From contig NZ_CP018760.1 in the NCBI RefSeq assembly GCF_001913155.1, forward strand, positions 1,178,001-1,242,000: a DNA stretch of 64,000 nucleotides. The letters run 5' to 3'. Origin of the DNA: Maribacter hydrothermalis. Its GTDB lineage: Bacteria; Bacteroidota; Bacteroidia; Flavobacteriales; Flavobacteriaceae. Made by a program: the position numbers and the translations under genes. This document shows, in pieces, positions 39,537-46,838 of the stretch. Under the pieces are notes generated by a model that was not told the DNA's origin, did no database searches, and saw only the letters and a list, made by a program, of their open reading frames with translations. Every line of letters starts with the position of its first letter. Position 1 is the stretch's first letter.

Positions 39537-40121
39537 TTAAGATTTTAGTCGATTCTCCTTTTCCACTTTCCTTACATTTAAAATTGAATCAAAATCTATC
39601 CTTGAAATAAGTTTTTGTTCCTCTTCCATAGGATATTCAGGAAATGTAAATGTTTGAGAGATAATATACTCTCTTGATTTTTTTGGAAGTAACACTGTAG
39701 TTTTAGTGGTAATCTCAAAATTTAAACTATCTTTTATAATAACAGTACTAGGTTCTTTTGGTAGTCGCACCAAACCAAGAGTATTACTTTTAGATAGCTC
39801 TAGTTTTATTCGGTTATAATCTTTAAAAACATTCATACCTATATTAAATAATCTTCCTACAAATCTAGAATTTAAAATAAGGTCTTTCTTAGACTTGCTT
39901 GTAATTTTATACTTTATAAATGCGGTATTCCTAGATACAAAAAATAGATATTGTTGATTTCTAACACTGCTGTTCTTACATATCTGTACTAAATGATTGG
40001 CGTAACTTTTTTGACTTACCAAATCCTTTGTCCAATTAATGACTTCTTTTTGGTCTGATTTGCTGAATAAATATAACTCAATTAAATTAGGGTTGAGCCA
40101 CCTACTGTTTTCTTGTGTCAT
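39537..40121 (-). CDS. Hypothetical protein, first gene of the kinase/GH2 operon
   Basis: A 194-residue protein with no signal peptide, membrane segment or recognised domain. It is rich in Lys, Ser and Leu, has one Cys, and shows alternating strand-like patterns (YLFFVSRNTAFIKYKITS, LNFEITTKTTVLLPKK). It lies 76 bp upstream of the trifunctional gene on the same strand. Its start overlaps the longest open frame of the divergent gene by 7 bp, so the two genes probably use start sites further apart. Function unknown. Confidence 0.6.
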   Translation of the reverse strand: MTQENSRWLNPNLIELYLFSKSDQKEVINWTKDLVSQKSYANHLVQICKNSSVRNQQYLFFVSRNTAFIKYKITSKSKKDLILNSRFVGRLFNIGMNVFKDYNRIKLELSKSNTLGLVRLPKEPSTVIIKDSLNFEITTKTTVLLPKKSREYIISQTFTFPEYPMEEEQKLISRIDFDSILNVRKVEKENRLKS

Positions 40122-40201
40122 TATGTAGACTTCCCCTTATTGTGAAAAAAATTGAGAACATTTTTTCCATTAAGCCCATAAAAATAAATATCTTGCACTT
40201 A

Positions 40202-40651
40202 ATGGGACTATTTGATTTTAGGGACGTAAATAAAAGAAAAAAAAAGAAGGATAGGGTAATCATTGCTTGTACACCCTCTGGAATTCTTATTAACGATACG
40301 CCTATTAGTTTTCCTACAAACTACACCATCCTAAAGAATATATTAGGCGAGGCCTCTAGAATAGAACCTATTAAACAAACCAAAAACAACGTATATCTAT
40401 GGGACGACCTTGGCATCTATTGCTCCACCGCCGATGCCCAGAAAATGTTAATGATATTGCTGGTAGAAGACAATAGATATGGCTTGGGACATCAACCAAA
40501 ATCAAACTTCACCGGGATTGTAACAATAGACGACAAACCTATTGCCGAAAACATACAAAACGTGTCTCAAGACAGACCGTATATGATTCGTTCAATTAAC
40601 AAAGAGAATAATCAAGTTGCAATTGCCTTAGGTTGGAATCCAGGAATTTAA
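40202..40651 (+). CDS. Hypothetical protein, resembles DUF7738-type proteins
   Basis: Start taken at ATG 40202 (MGLFDFRDVNKRKKKKDR), because the longer frame from 40115 would overlap the divergent gene and begins with a poor sequence. The 149-residue product has a strongly basic N-terminus, then VIIACTPSGILINDTPISFP, YLWDDLGIYCSTADAQKM and the end AIALGWNPGI. The IYLWDDLGIY-type segment is shared by small flavobacterial proteins of unknown function. No signal peptide. It precedes the porin gene by 88 bp, with an FNR-like site in between, so it is not in the same regulon unit. Confidence 0.6.
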   Translation: MGLFDFRDVNKRKKKKDRVIIACTPSGILINDTPISFPTNYTILKNILGEASRIEPIKQTKNNVYLWDDLGIYCSTADAQKMLMILLVEDNRYGLGHQPKSNFTGIVTIDDKPIAENIQNVSQDRPYMIRSINKENNQVAIALGWNPGI

Positions 40652-40669
40652 GTGTATTTATTTTTATAA

Positions 40670-40683
40670 ATGATAAAAATCAT
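40670..40683. promoter_or_regulatory. FNR/CRP-like site upstream of the porin gene
   Basis: ATGAT-AAAA-ATCAT, perfect 5-bp arms. Its centre is 29.5 bp from the -7-like box at 40706, the same distance as in the nap promoter. Confidence 0.65.
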
Positions 40684-40705
40684 GTTTCTAAACTGTTAAA
40701 TATAG

Positions 40706-40713
40706 AACCTTTG
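40706..40713 (+). promoter_or_regulatory. -7-like element of the porin gene
   Basis: AACCTTTG, 7 of 8 to TAnnTTTG, with the start codon 27 bp downstream. Confidence 0.45.
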
Positions 40714-40739
40714 TAACTGAATTCTAGAAATCAGTTATT

Positions 40740-42023
40740 ATGCTCAATCAAAGACTTTTCATTCTATTACTTTTTTTAATCATTCTAGGTTTTATTCCAT
40801 TATCAGCACAAACACTAGAAGTAGATGCCGATGTTAGAGCCCGTTTTGAATACCGCCATGGATTCAACAACTTATTTCCAGACAATGCAGATCCTGCCGC
40901 TTTCGTAAATCAACGCACACGATTAGACTTTAATTATACCGCAGAAAAACTACAATTATTCATTGCTGTTCAAGATGTAAGTATTTGGGGTGACACAAGG
41001 CAAATTTTAGCTGTAGATGGCAACGATTCATTTTCCTTATTTGAGGCATGGGGCCAATTGCAGCTCAACGAAAACTGGTCTACCAAGTTAGGCCGTCAAG
41101 TGATTTCTTATGATGACCAACGTATTTTTGGTGGATTGGACTGGGCCATGCAGGGACGATTTCATGATGCCGCCATTATAAAATATAAGAAAGGTGATTT
41201 TATGCTGGATTTGGGCGGTGCCTTTAGTCAAGAATCAGAACGAAATGCAGGTAACGATTTCAATATTCAAGGTTTTTTTACCTATAAGGCTATGCAATAC
41301 GCCTATCTAAAAAAAACTTGGGAAAAGAGTAGTGCGAGTCTTCTTTTCTTAAATACAGGATTTCAAGATTTTGATATTAACAATAGTGCAGACGGTGTTT
41401 CCTACAGACATACAATGGGGTCTTATTTTAAATTCCCAGTACAGAACGTAAACTTCGCAGGTAGTGCCTATTATCAGTTTGGAAAAGCAAATGCTGTAAC
41501 GGATTTAGCTGCCTACCAACTTGCTCTGGAGGGTACCTACAAGGCAAATAAAATACTTTATGGCTTAGGTGTTGAAGTGTTAAGTGGAACAGATCAAGAT
41601 GGTGCTACTGACAATAATTCTTTCTTCCCACTATATGGCACCAATCACAAGTTTAATGGTTTTATGGATTATTTTTACGTAGGAAACCATGCCAATAATG
41701 TGGGACTTAATGATGTGTATGCCAAAGCTATATTTACTACTGGAGAAAAATCTAACCTTTTGGTGAAAGCGCATTATTTTAGTGCCAATGCGGACCTTAT
41801 AGGAAATGCTGATGCGTATTTAGGTACGGAAATAGATGTAGTGTATACCCGAGCATTAATGAAAAACGTGAAGCTAAATGTTGGCTACTCCCAAATGTTT
41901 GCCTCCGAAAGCATGAGTTTAATAAAAGGCGGAACACCCAATGATAATACCAATAATTGGGGATGGGTTCAATTGATCGTTAACCCGAATCTTTTTAAAA
42001 CTGACTTGGGTGCATCAAATTAA
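40740..42023 (+). CDS. Alginate-export-like outer-membrane porin
   Basis: A 427-residue outer-membrane beta-barrel. Signal peptide MLNQRLFILLLFLIILGFIPLSAQ, then strands with VDADVRARFEYRHGF, RTRLDFNYTAEKLQLFIAVQ, WGQLQLNENWSTKLGRQVISY and a terminal WVQLIVNPNLF. The family is named for alginate export, but in Bacteroidota such porins are often found beside respiratory genes and serve as anion channels. Here it lies next to the moa/nap region and has an FNR-like site in its promoter, so nitrate or nitrite passage is a reasonable inference. Confidence 0.8.
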   Translation: MLNQRLFILLLFLIILGFIPLSAQTLEVDADVRARFEYRHGFNNLFPDNADPAAFVNQRTRLDFNYTAEKLQLFIAVQDVSIWGDTRQILAVDGNDSFSLFEAWGQLQLNENWSTKLGRQVISYDDQRIFGGLDWAMQGRFHDAAIIKYKKGDFMLDLGGAFSQESERNAGNDFNIQGFFTYKAMQYAYLKKTWEKSSASLLFLNTGFQDFDINNSADGVSYRHTMGSYFKFPVQNVNFAGSAYYQFGKANAVTDLAAYQLALEGTYKANKILYGLGVEVLSGTDQDGATDNNSFFPLYGTNHKFNGFMDYFYVGNHANNVGLNDVYAKAIFTTGEKSNLLVKAHYFSANADLIGNADAYLGTEIDVVYTRALMKNVKLNVGYSQMFASESMSLIKGGTPNDNTNNWGWVQLIVNPNLFKTDLGASN

Positions 42024-42047
42024 AACTTAGCTATTTTAAAATTTTTA

Positions 42048-42077
42048 GGCGCAGTCGGTTTCGATTGCGCTTTTTTT
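42048..42077. terminator. Terminator between the porin gene and moaA
   Basis: GCGCA-g-TCG, loop GTTT, CGA-t-TGCGC, then seven T on the plus strand. It ends the porin transcript and overlaps the moaA stop codon by two bases. Confidence 0.85.
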
Positions 42078-43098
42078 ATCCCCCAATGGCAATCATGCTT
42101 CTGTTATTATGCGAATCTGGGTCTTTAAATTGCTCCAAAGTTTCCATCCCGCTGCGGATTTTTTTCTTGGCCAGTACCGCTTTTTGAATTACGGTAGCTA
42201 TCGATTTTCCTTCTCTCAGCGGTGTAAGCAAATCGGATTCCGAGGTGGAGAACAGACAGTTTTTAAGTTGCCCGTTAGCCGTTAACCGTATTCTATTACA
42301 ACTATCGCAAAACGGATTGGTTACCGAACTAATGACCGCAAATGAGCCCTTATAGTTCTTTATTTGATAGTTCTTGGCGGTATCGTTAGGCGCATCCTTG
42401 AGGCGAACAAAACTATTTACATCGTAATGCGAATAGACTTCCTTTAAGATATCTTCGAGCGAAACCAATTTGTCCAAATTCCATTTGTTACCATCAAAAG
42501 GCATAAACTCAATAAAACGAATCTGCAAGGGATGTGTTTTTGTAAGTTCGATGAAATCTATAATCTCGTGTTCATTAAAGCCCTTCATGAGAACACAATT
42601 GACTTTTACGTCAAAACCTTCCTTGATCAACAATTGTATATTGTTATAGACTTTGGTAAAATAATCTCTACGGGTTATGGCCGTATTTTTATCATTATTT
42701 AAAGAATCCAAACTGACATTTATTTTCCGCAGACCGATTTTTTTGAACTGTTCGATAAACTTGTCAACGATGACCCCGTTAGTAGTAATGGCTAATTCCA
42801 CGGGAAGTGTGGCCAATTTTTCCATAATCAGGCCCACATCTTTACGCACCAAGGGTTCCCCGCCCGTAAGTCGGATCTTGGTTACGCCGTTGTCAACAAA
42901 TTCTTTGGCAATGGTATAGATTTCCTCATAGGTCATGATATGGGACTTTGGCGAAAGCGCAATCCCATCCGCGGGCATACAATACGTACACCGAAGATTA
43001 CAGCGTTCTGTAAGTGATATACGTAAATAGGTATGTTCCCTGCCAAAAGTATCGGTCAAAATAGAGCTAGGTTTCATCATATTATTAGTGTCTCGCAC
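42076..43098 (-). CDS. moaA: GTP 3',8-cyclase MoaA
   Basis: A 340-residue radical-SAM enzyme that starts molybdenum-cofactor synthesis by converting GTP to 3',8-cyclo-GTP. The first [4Fe-4S] cluster is in TERCNLRCTYCMPADG (Cys33, 37, 40). The second, C-terminal cluster uses FCDSCNRIRLTANGQLKNC. The GTP motif LTGGEPLVRKDV and the obligate C-terminal Gly-Gly (IAIGG) are present. Last gene of the six-gene cofactor operon; its start overlaps the end of moaCB by 14 bp. Confidence 0.97.
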   Translation of the reverse strand: MRDTNNMMKPSSILTDTFGREHTYLRISLTERCNLRCTYCMPADGIALSPKSHIMTYEEIYTIAKEFVDNGVTKIRLTGGEPLVRKDVGLIMEKLATLPVELAITTNGVIVDKFIEQFKKIGLRKINVSLDSLNNDKNTAITRRDYFTKVYNNIQLLIKEGFDVKVNCVLMKGFNEHEIIDFIELTKTHPLQIRFIEFMPFDGNKWNLDKLVSLEDILKEVYSHYDVNSFVRLKDAPNDTAKNYQIKNYKGSFAVISSVTNPFCDSCNRIRLTANGQLKNCLFSTSESDLLTPLREGKSIATVIQKAVLAKKKIRSGMETLEQFKDPDSHNNRSMIAIGG

Positions 43099-43993
43099 CT
43101 TTTAAAATTCTAAAAACATGTAATACTGATGGAAATATAGCATCCATAGATTCCCGTGCACCATTAGTAGAGCCCGGTAATGCCAAAACCAAAGTATTTT
43201 TTATGGTTCCCGCCACACTTCTAGAAAGCATAGCATAAGGCATTCTTTCCTGTCCATATTTCCGAATAGCTTCCTCTATTCCAGGAATGGTTCTGTCCAA
43301 CAAAGGTTTCAATGCCTCTGGCGTAACATCACGCATAGACAACCCCGTTCCGCCGGTGTAAATAATTAAATCTGCCCCATTGGCTTGGTAGTGTTTCGCC
43401 TTTTCCTGAATGATGGCTGCCTCATCTGGAATAATGATATAATCTTGTATGTTAACAGCGCATTCTTCTAATTTGGCAATGATAGCTTTACCTGCCCTGT
43501 CCTCTTTTTTTCCTTCTGTAATAGAATCGGAACAGACAATAATAACAGCATTAAGATCCCGCCTAAATTTATCCTGAAAACTAGATTTCCCTCCTTTTTT
43601 CTCTACAAGTTTAATATGAAACAATTCAATATCTTTATCTATTGGTTTTAGCATATCGTACATATTAAGAGCTACGACACTTGCCCCATGCATGGCCTCA
43701 ACCTCAACACCAGTTTTATAAATGGTCTTTACGGTCACCAGAACGGTAATTTCCAAACCGTTAATCTCGTATTCGATTCCTGTAAATTCTATGGGCAAGG
43801 GATGACAATCGGGCAATAGTTCGGGCGTTTTTTTAACACCAAGTAGTCCCGCTGCCTTACTCATGGCTAAAACATCGCCCTTGGGCACAGTCTTGTTTAG
43901 AATCGCCTCGATCGTTTCTTGGCGACTCACTTTTACGATGGCCTGCGCCGTTGCTGTACGTAGCGTACTGCTTTTATGAGTGATATCTACCAT
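43085..43993 (-). CDS. moaCB: Fused MoaC - MoaB/MogA cofactor enzyme
   Basis: A 302-residue fusion. Residues 1-150 are MoaC, cyclic pyranopterin monophosphate synthase (KGDVLAMSKAAGLLGVKKT, LPDCHPLPIEFTGIEY, GVEVEAMHGASVVALNMYDM). Residues about 155-302 are the MoaB/MogA molybdopterin adenylyltransferase domain (IIVCSDSITEGKKEDRAG, LIIYTGGTGLSMRDVTPE, LVLALPGSTNGARESM). One polypeptide thus catalyses the second and the fourth step of the pathway. The fusion recurs in Bacteroidota. It lies 4 bp downstream of moaE. Confidence 0.95.
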   Translation of the reverse strand: MVDITHKSSTLRTATAQAIVKVSRQETIEAILNKTVPKGDVLAMSKAAGLLGVKKTPELLPDCHPLPIEFTGIEYEINGLEITVLVTVKTIYKTGVEVEAMHGASVVALNMYDMLKPIDKDIELFHIKLVEKKGGKSSFQDKFRRDLNAVIIVCSDSITEGKKEDRAGKAIIAKLEECAVNIQDYIIIPDEAAIIQEKAKHYQANGADLIIYTGGTGLSMRDVTPEALKPLLDRTIPGIEEAIRKYGQERMPYAMLSRSVAGTIKNTLVLALPGSTNGARESMDAIFPSVLHVFRILKGARH

Positions 43994-43997
43994 GTAG

Positions 43998-44432
43998 CTA
44001 GCTGTTTACTTTCCATTGATGTGATTTGTCATCAAAAACCTCTTTCCCAAAAACAGGGACCTCTGCCTTAATGGCTTCTACAACATATTCCAATGCCTCA
44101 AAAACTATTTTTCTCCGTGGAGAGGACACGAATACGAACAGACAAATGTCGCCTGTTTTTACAACTCCTAAACTATGGTAAATATGCATACAGGTTAAGT
44201 TGTACTTATTAAACGTCGCCTCTCGTATTTCGTGAAATTTCTTGTTTGCCATTTTTTCATAGGCGGAATATTCTATGGCGGCAACAGCCTTACCGTCTAT
44301 CTCATCGGCACGTACTTGCCCTAAAAAAATATTGTGTGCACCAATGTTTGTTTTTGATTGATGTTTGGCAATGGAATTGGCTATAAATTCCGATGCAATG
44401 GCCCCTTTTACAAATACGTTTTTATACTCCAT
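43998..44432 (-). CDS. moaE: Molybdopterin synthase catalytic subunit MoaE
   Basis: Start taken at ATG 44432 (MEYKNVFVKGAIASEF) because family members begin this way; the frame also opens at 44474, 6 bp after moaD. A 144-residue protein showing IFLGQVRADEIDGKAVAAIEYSAY (in part), IYHSLGVVKTGDICLFVFVSS, FEALEYVVEAIKAEVPVFGKE. It joins MoaD to add two sulfurs to precursor Z. Confidence 0.95.
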   Translation of the reverse strand: MEYKNVFVKGAIASEFIANSIAKHQSKTNIGAHNIFLGQVRADEIDGKAVAAIEYSAYEKMANKKFHEIREATFNKYNLTCMHIYHSLGVVKTGDICLFVFVSSPRRKIVFEALEYVVEAIKAEVPVFGKEVFDDKSHQWKVNS

Positions 44433-44480
44433 TTTATTACTAATATAATTCTCAATTTCTTTATTACGTAACATTACAAA

Positions 44481-44714
44481 TCAACCTCCTGCAAAAGGAG
44501 GCAAAAGTGCTATTTCTTGTCCGGTAAGTACAGTATCTCCCGAAACCAATTCCTGATTTTGGGCTATTACAAAATCTTTATTTAGTAAATCTGGATATTT
44601 ACCTATTAAAAATTCCTTTAAATCTGCTATAGAAACCGCGGTAACCACTACCATTTCCGAACGAGATCCCGTTACCTCTGCAAGCATACCAAAATAGTGG
44701 ATTTCAATAGTCAT
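44481..44714 (-). CDS. moaD: Molybdopterin synthase sulfur-carrier subunit MoaD
   Basis: A 77-residue ubiquitin-fold protein ending in LLPPFAGG, the Gly-Gly tail that is thiocarboxylated. Start MTIEIHYFGMLAEVTG is typical. It lies directly before moaE. Confidence 0.95.
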   Translation of the reverse strand: MTIEIHYFGMLAEVTGSRSEMVVVTAVSIADLKEFLIGKYPDLLNKDFVIAQNQELVSGDTVLTGQEIALLPPFAGG

Positions 44715-44752
44715 TCTGTATTCTTTATTTCTCTTTACTTATTATTTTAAAA

Positions 44753-45094
44753 TTAAATACCTTCTAAAGTTTGAAGCTCTTGGTCTAAAAATGACCAACA
44801 TTTTGTATTTATTCTATCAAAAGCACGAATTAGGTTTTTACCATACGGTGTAATTATGGTGCCTCCTCCATTTTGTCCTCCTACCGATGTAACGACAACT
44901 GCTTCTTTGGCCGATTTGTTAACGGCATCTATAAGAGTCCATGCTTTTTTATACGACATTCCAATTGACTTTGCGGCTTTTGATAACGATCCAGTTGCAT
45001 CTATTTCCTTTAACAATCGTACTCTCCCCTCACCCAGCAAAACATTGTCCCCTACCTCTATCCATATTCTACTCTTAATTTTATAATCTATCAT
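44753..45094 (-). CDS. ModE-like winged-helix regulator (DNA-binding domain only)
   Basis: A 113-residue protein with the LysR-type helix-turn-helix of ModE: LLKEIDATGSLSKAAKSIGM, then SYKKAWTLIDAVNKSA and the wing VVTSVGGQNGGGTIITPYGK. The C-terminal molybdate-binding TOBE repeats of E. coli ModE are absent, so it must sense molybdate in another way or not at all. It sits inside the cofactor operon, 12 bp after moeA and 39 bp before moaD, and probably controls molybdenum-related genes. Confidence 0.9.
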   Translation of the reverse strand: MIDYKIKSRIWIEVGDNVLLGEGRVRLLKEIDATGSLSKAAKSIGMSYKKAWTLIDAVNKSAKEAVVVTSVGGQNGGGTIITPYGKNLIRAFDRINTKCWSFLDQELQTLEGI

Positions 45095-45105
45095 AACTAA
45101 ATAAC

Positions 45106-46287
45106 TTATTTATTGGGCAGTAAAATTGTTTTTACGTTTTCACCTTTCTTTTTATTCGAAGAATGCTCGGGTAAGAAAACGAGCACATTGGCTTCTACAA
45201 TAGACTTGACCATGGCGGAACTTTGCCCTGTTAAAACTTCAACACCTGAACCTTGTAACCTTGCTTTTAAAAATTGCGCCCTAGAACCAAGAACGGTATA
45301 ATCATTCAACAATGGCAGTGTAACACTGGTAAGATTTACTTGCTGTGCACCCTCATATTTTTTCAAAAGCGGATATACATATATATAAAAACAAGTAAGT
45401 GCCGCTGCGGGATTCCCTGGCAAGCCAAATATACTTGTTCGCTCTTTTTTTCCGAAAAAAAGAGGCTTGCCCGGTTTCTGTTTTACGCCATGAAAAATCT
45501 TTTGTACACCAATAACTTCTAATGCCTTCCCTACAAAATCATAGTCACCTACAGAAACCCCTCCCGTAACAATCATAATATCATAATCATTAATGGTATC
45601 CTTTAGGGTTTTAATAGTTTTATTAAGATCATCCTTAATAGCAATAACCGTAGTTCTGTTATAGCCTAGTTCCTCTAGAACAGAGGTAAGCATTGCACCG
45701 TTAGATTCATATATTTCTCCATAAGACAACACGCTACCGGGACGCACGAGCTCGTTCCCTGTAACAACGATTGCTATGGATGGTTTTTTATAAACCCTAA
45801 CTTTAACTACCCCCAAACTGGCAAGGAAGCCAATATGTACGCCCTTAACGATAGTTCCTTTATTCAGGGCAATATCACCTATTTTTATCTGTTCCCCTTT
45901 GGTCCTTATATTCATATCTGACACCAAGGAACCGTTTACTAAAATGGTATCGCCAGAAATGACCACTTTCTCCTGCATCACTACTACATTGGCGGTATCG
46001 GGCACTGGAGCTCCTGTAAATATCCTAACCGCCTCTCCTATCTTTAAATTTGGGTTGACACTATCGCCTGCCTGAATTTCGCCAATTAAAGAATATGTAA
46101 GTGAATTAGTATTAGATAAAGCATAGCCATCCATGGCAGATTGCCTAAACGGCGGTAAATCTATTCTTGAAATAACATCTTCTGCTAGAACATGGTCCAA
46201 TGCATCTTTTAGCGAAATTTCTATAATCTCTGTTTGTTTTGAGCCGTGTAACAAAACCAATTCCAAAGCTGTAGCAGTGTCTATCAT
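45106..46287 (-). CDS. moeA: Molybdopterin molybdenumtransferase MoeA
   Basis: A 393-residue protein that inserts molybdate into adenylylated molybdopterin. Motifs: LPPFRQSAMDGYAL (residues about 40-53), GEAVRIFTGAPVPDTANVVV, ILVNGS..., VTGNELVRPGS, MIVTGGVSVGDYDFV and FGLPGNPAAALTCFYIY. First gene of the cofactor operon and divergent to napD; both promoters share one FNR-like site at 46488. Confidence 0.96.
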   Translation of the reverse strand: MIDTATALELVLLHGSKQTEIIEISLKDALDHVLAEDVISRIDLPPFRQSAMDGYALSNTNSLTYSLIGEIQAGDSVNPNLKIGEAVRIFTGAPVPDTANVVVMQEKVVISGDTILVNGSLVSDMNIRTKGEQIKIGDIALNKGTIVKGVHIGFLASLGVVKVRVYKKPSIAIVVTGNELVRPGSVLSYGEIYESNGAMLTSVLEELGYNRTTVIAIKDDLNKTIKTLKDTINDYDIMIVTGGVSVGDYDFVGKALEVIGVQKIFHGVKQKPGKPLFFGKKERTSIFGLPGNPAAALTCFYIYVYPLLKKYEGAQQVNLTSVTLPLLNDYTVLGSRAQFLKARLQGSGVEVLTGQSSAMVKSIVEANVLVFLPEHSSNKKKGENVKTILLPNK

Positions 46288-46456
46288 TTTACTAATACTG
46301 TTTTTTATCGCCTACGGATTTAGGATTTGATTTTCTAACCATTAGCTATATCTTCTTTTACTAAACCGGTAAAACTTCACTATTTACCCATTTCTCTCCC
46401 ATGAAAATTTGAAAACCTTTTAGCGCCATTAAAGATACAAAATCGTTATTTCTGCT

Positions 46457-46464
46457 CAAATATA
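46457..46464 (-). promoter_or_regulatory. -7 element of the moeA-moaA operon
   Basis: TATATTTG on the minus strand, exact TAnnTTTG. Its upstream edge is 30.5 bp from the centre of the FNR-like site. Confidence 0.6.
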
Positions 46465-46487
46465 ACGCCCATTAATTATTCTTTTTT

Positions 46488-46501
46488 ATGATATTTGTCA
46501 T
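46488..46501. promoter_or_regulatory. Shared FNR/CRP-like site between the nap and moe operons
   Basis: ATGAT-ATTT-GTCAT. It lies almost exactly midway between two divergent -7 elements (30.5 bp to one, 29.5 bp to the other). This puts it near -42 for both transcription starts, the class II activator position. Confidence 0.75.
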
Positions 46502-46523
46502 GCTTTATAGCCATTCGCTCCTT

Positions 46524-46531
46524 TATTTTTG
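46524..46531 (+). promoter_or_regulatory. -7 element of the nap operon
   Basis: TATTTTTG, exact TAnnTTTG, about 64 bp before the napD start codon. Confidence 0.6.
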
Positions 46532-46594
46532 TTCCCCTGTTAAAAATTAGTTAAGGAAAATTGATTATTTTTATACGTAAACAATCACTTTAAA

Positions 46595-46831
46595 ATGCCA
46601 ATAAAAAGTTACTTAGCCCATGCCGTTACAGGGAAAAAAGAGGAATTAAAAAATGCCTTGTTAAGGTTACCTCAATGCGAAGTAGTTCTCGCAGAAAACC
46701 AAGACATAATAGCCCTAGTGACCGATACGGTTAATGAAGATGAAGAAGATTTGCTTAAAGAAAAAATAGAGACTATTCCTAGTCTAAAGCTACTATCACT
46801 TGTTTCTGGCTTTCAAACACCTCAAAATTAA
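46595..46831 (+). CDS. napD: NapD chaperone for NapA
   Basis: A 78-residue ferredoxin-fold protein: KSYLAHAVTGKKEELKNALL, PQCEVVLAENQDIIALVTDT, IETIPSLKLLSLVSGF. NapD binds the twin-arginine signal of NapA and guards it until the molybdenum cofactor is in place. It lies 7 bp before napA, first in the operon. Confidence 0.9.
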   Translation: MPIKSYLAHAVTGKKEELKNALLRLPQCEVVLAENQDIIALVTDTVNEDEEDLLKEKIETIPSLKLLSLVSGFQTPQN

Positions 46832-46838
46832 AATCTCC

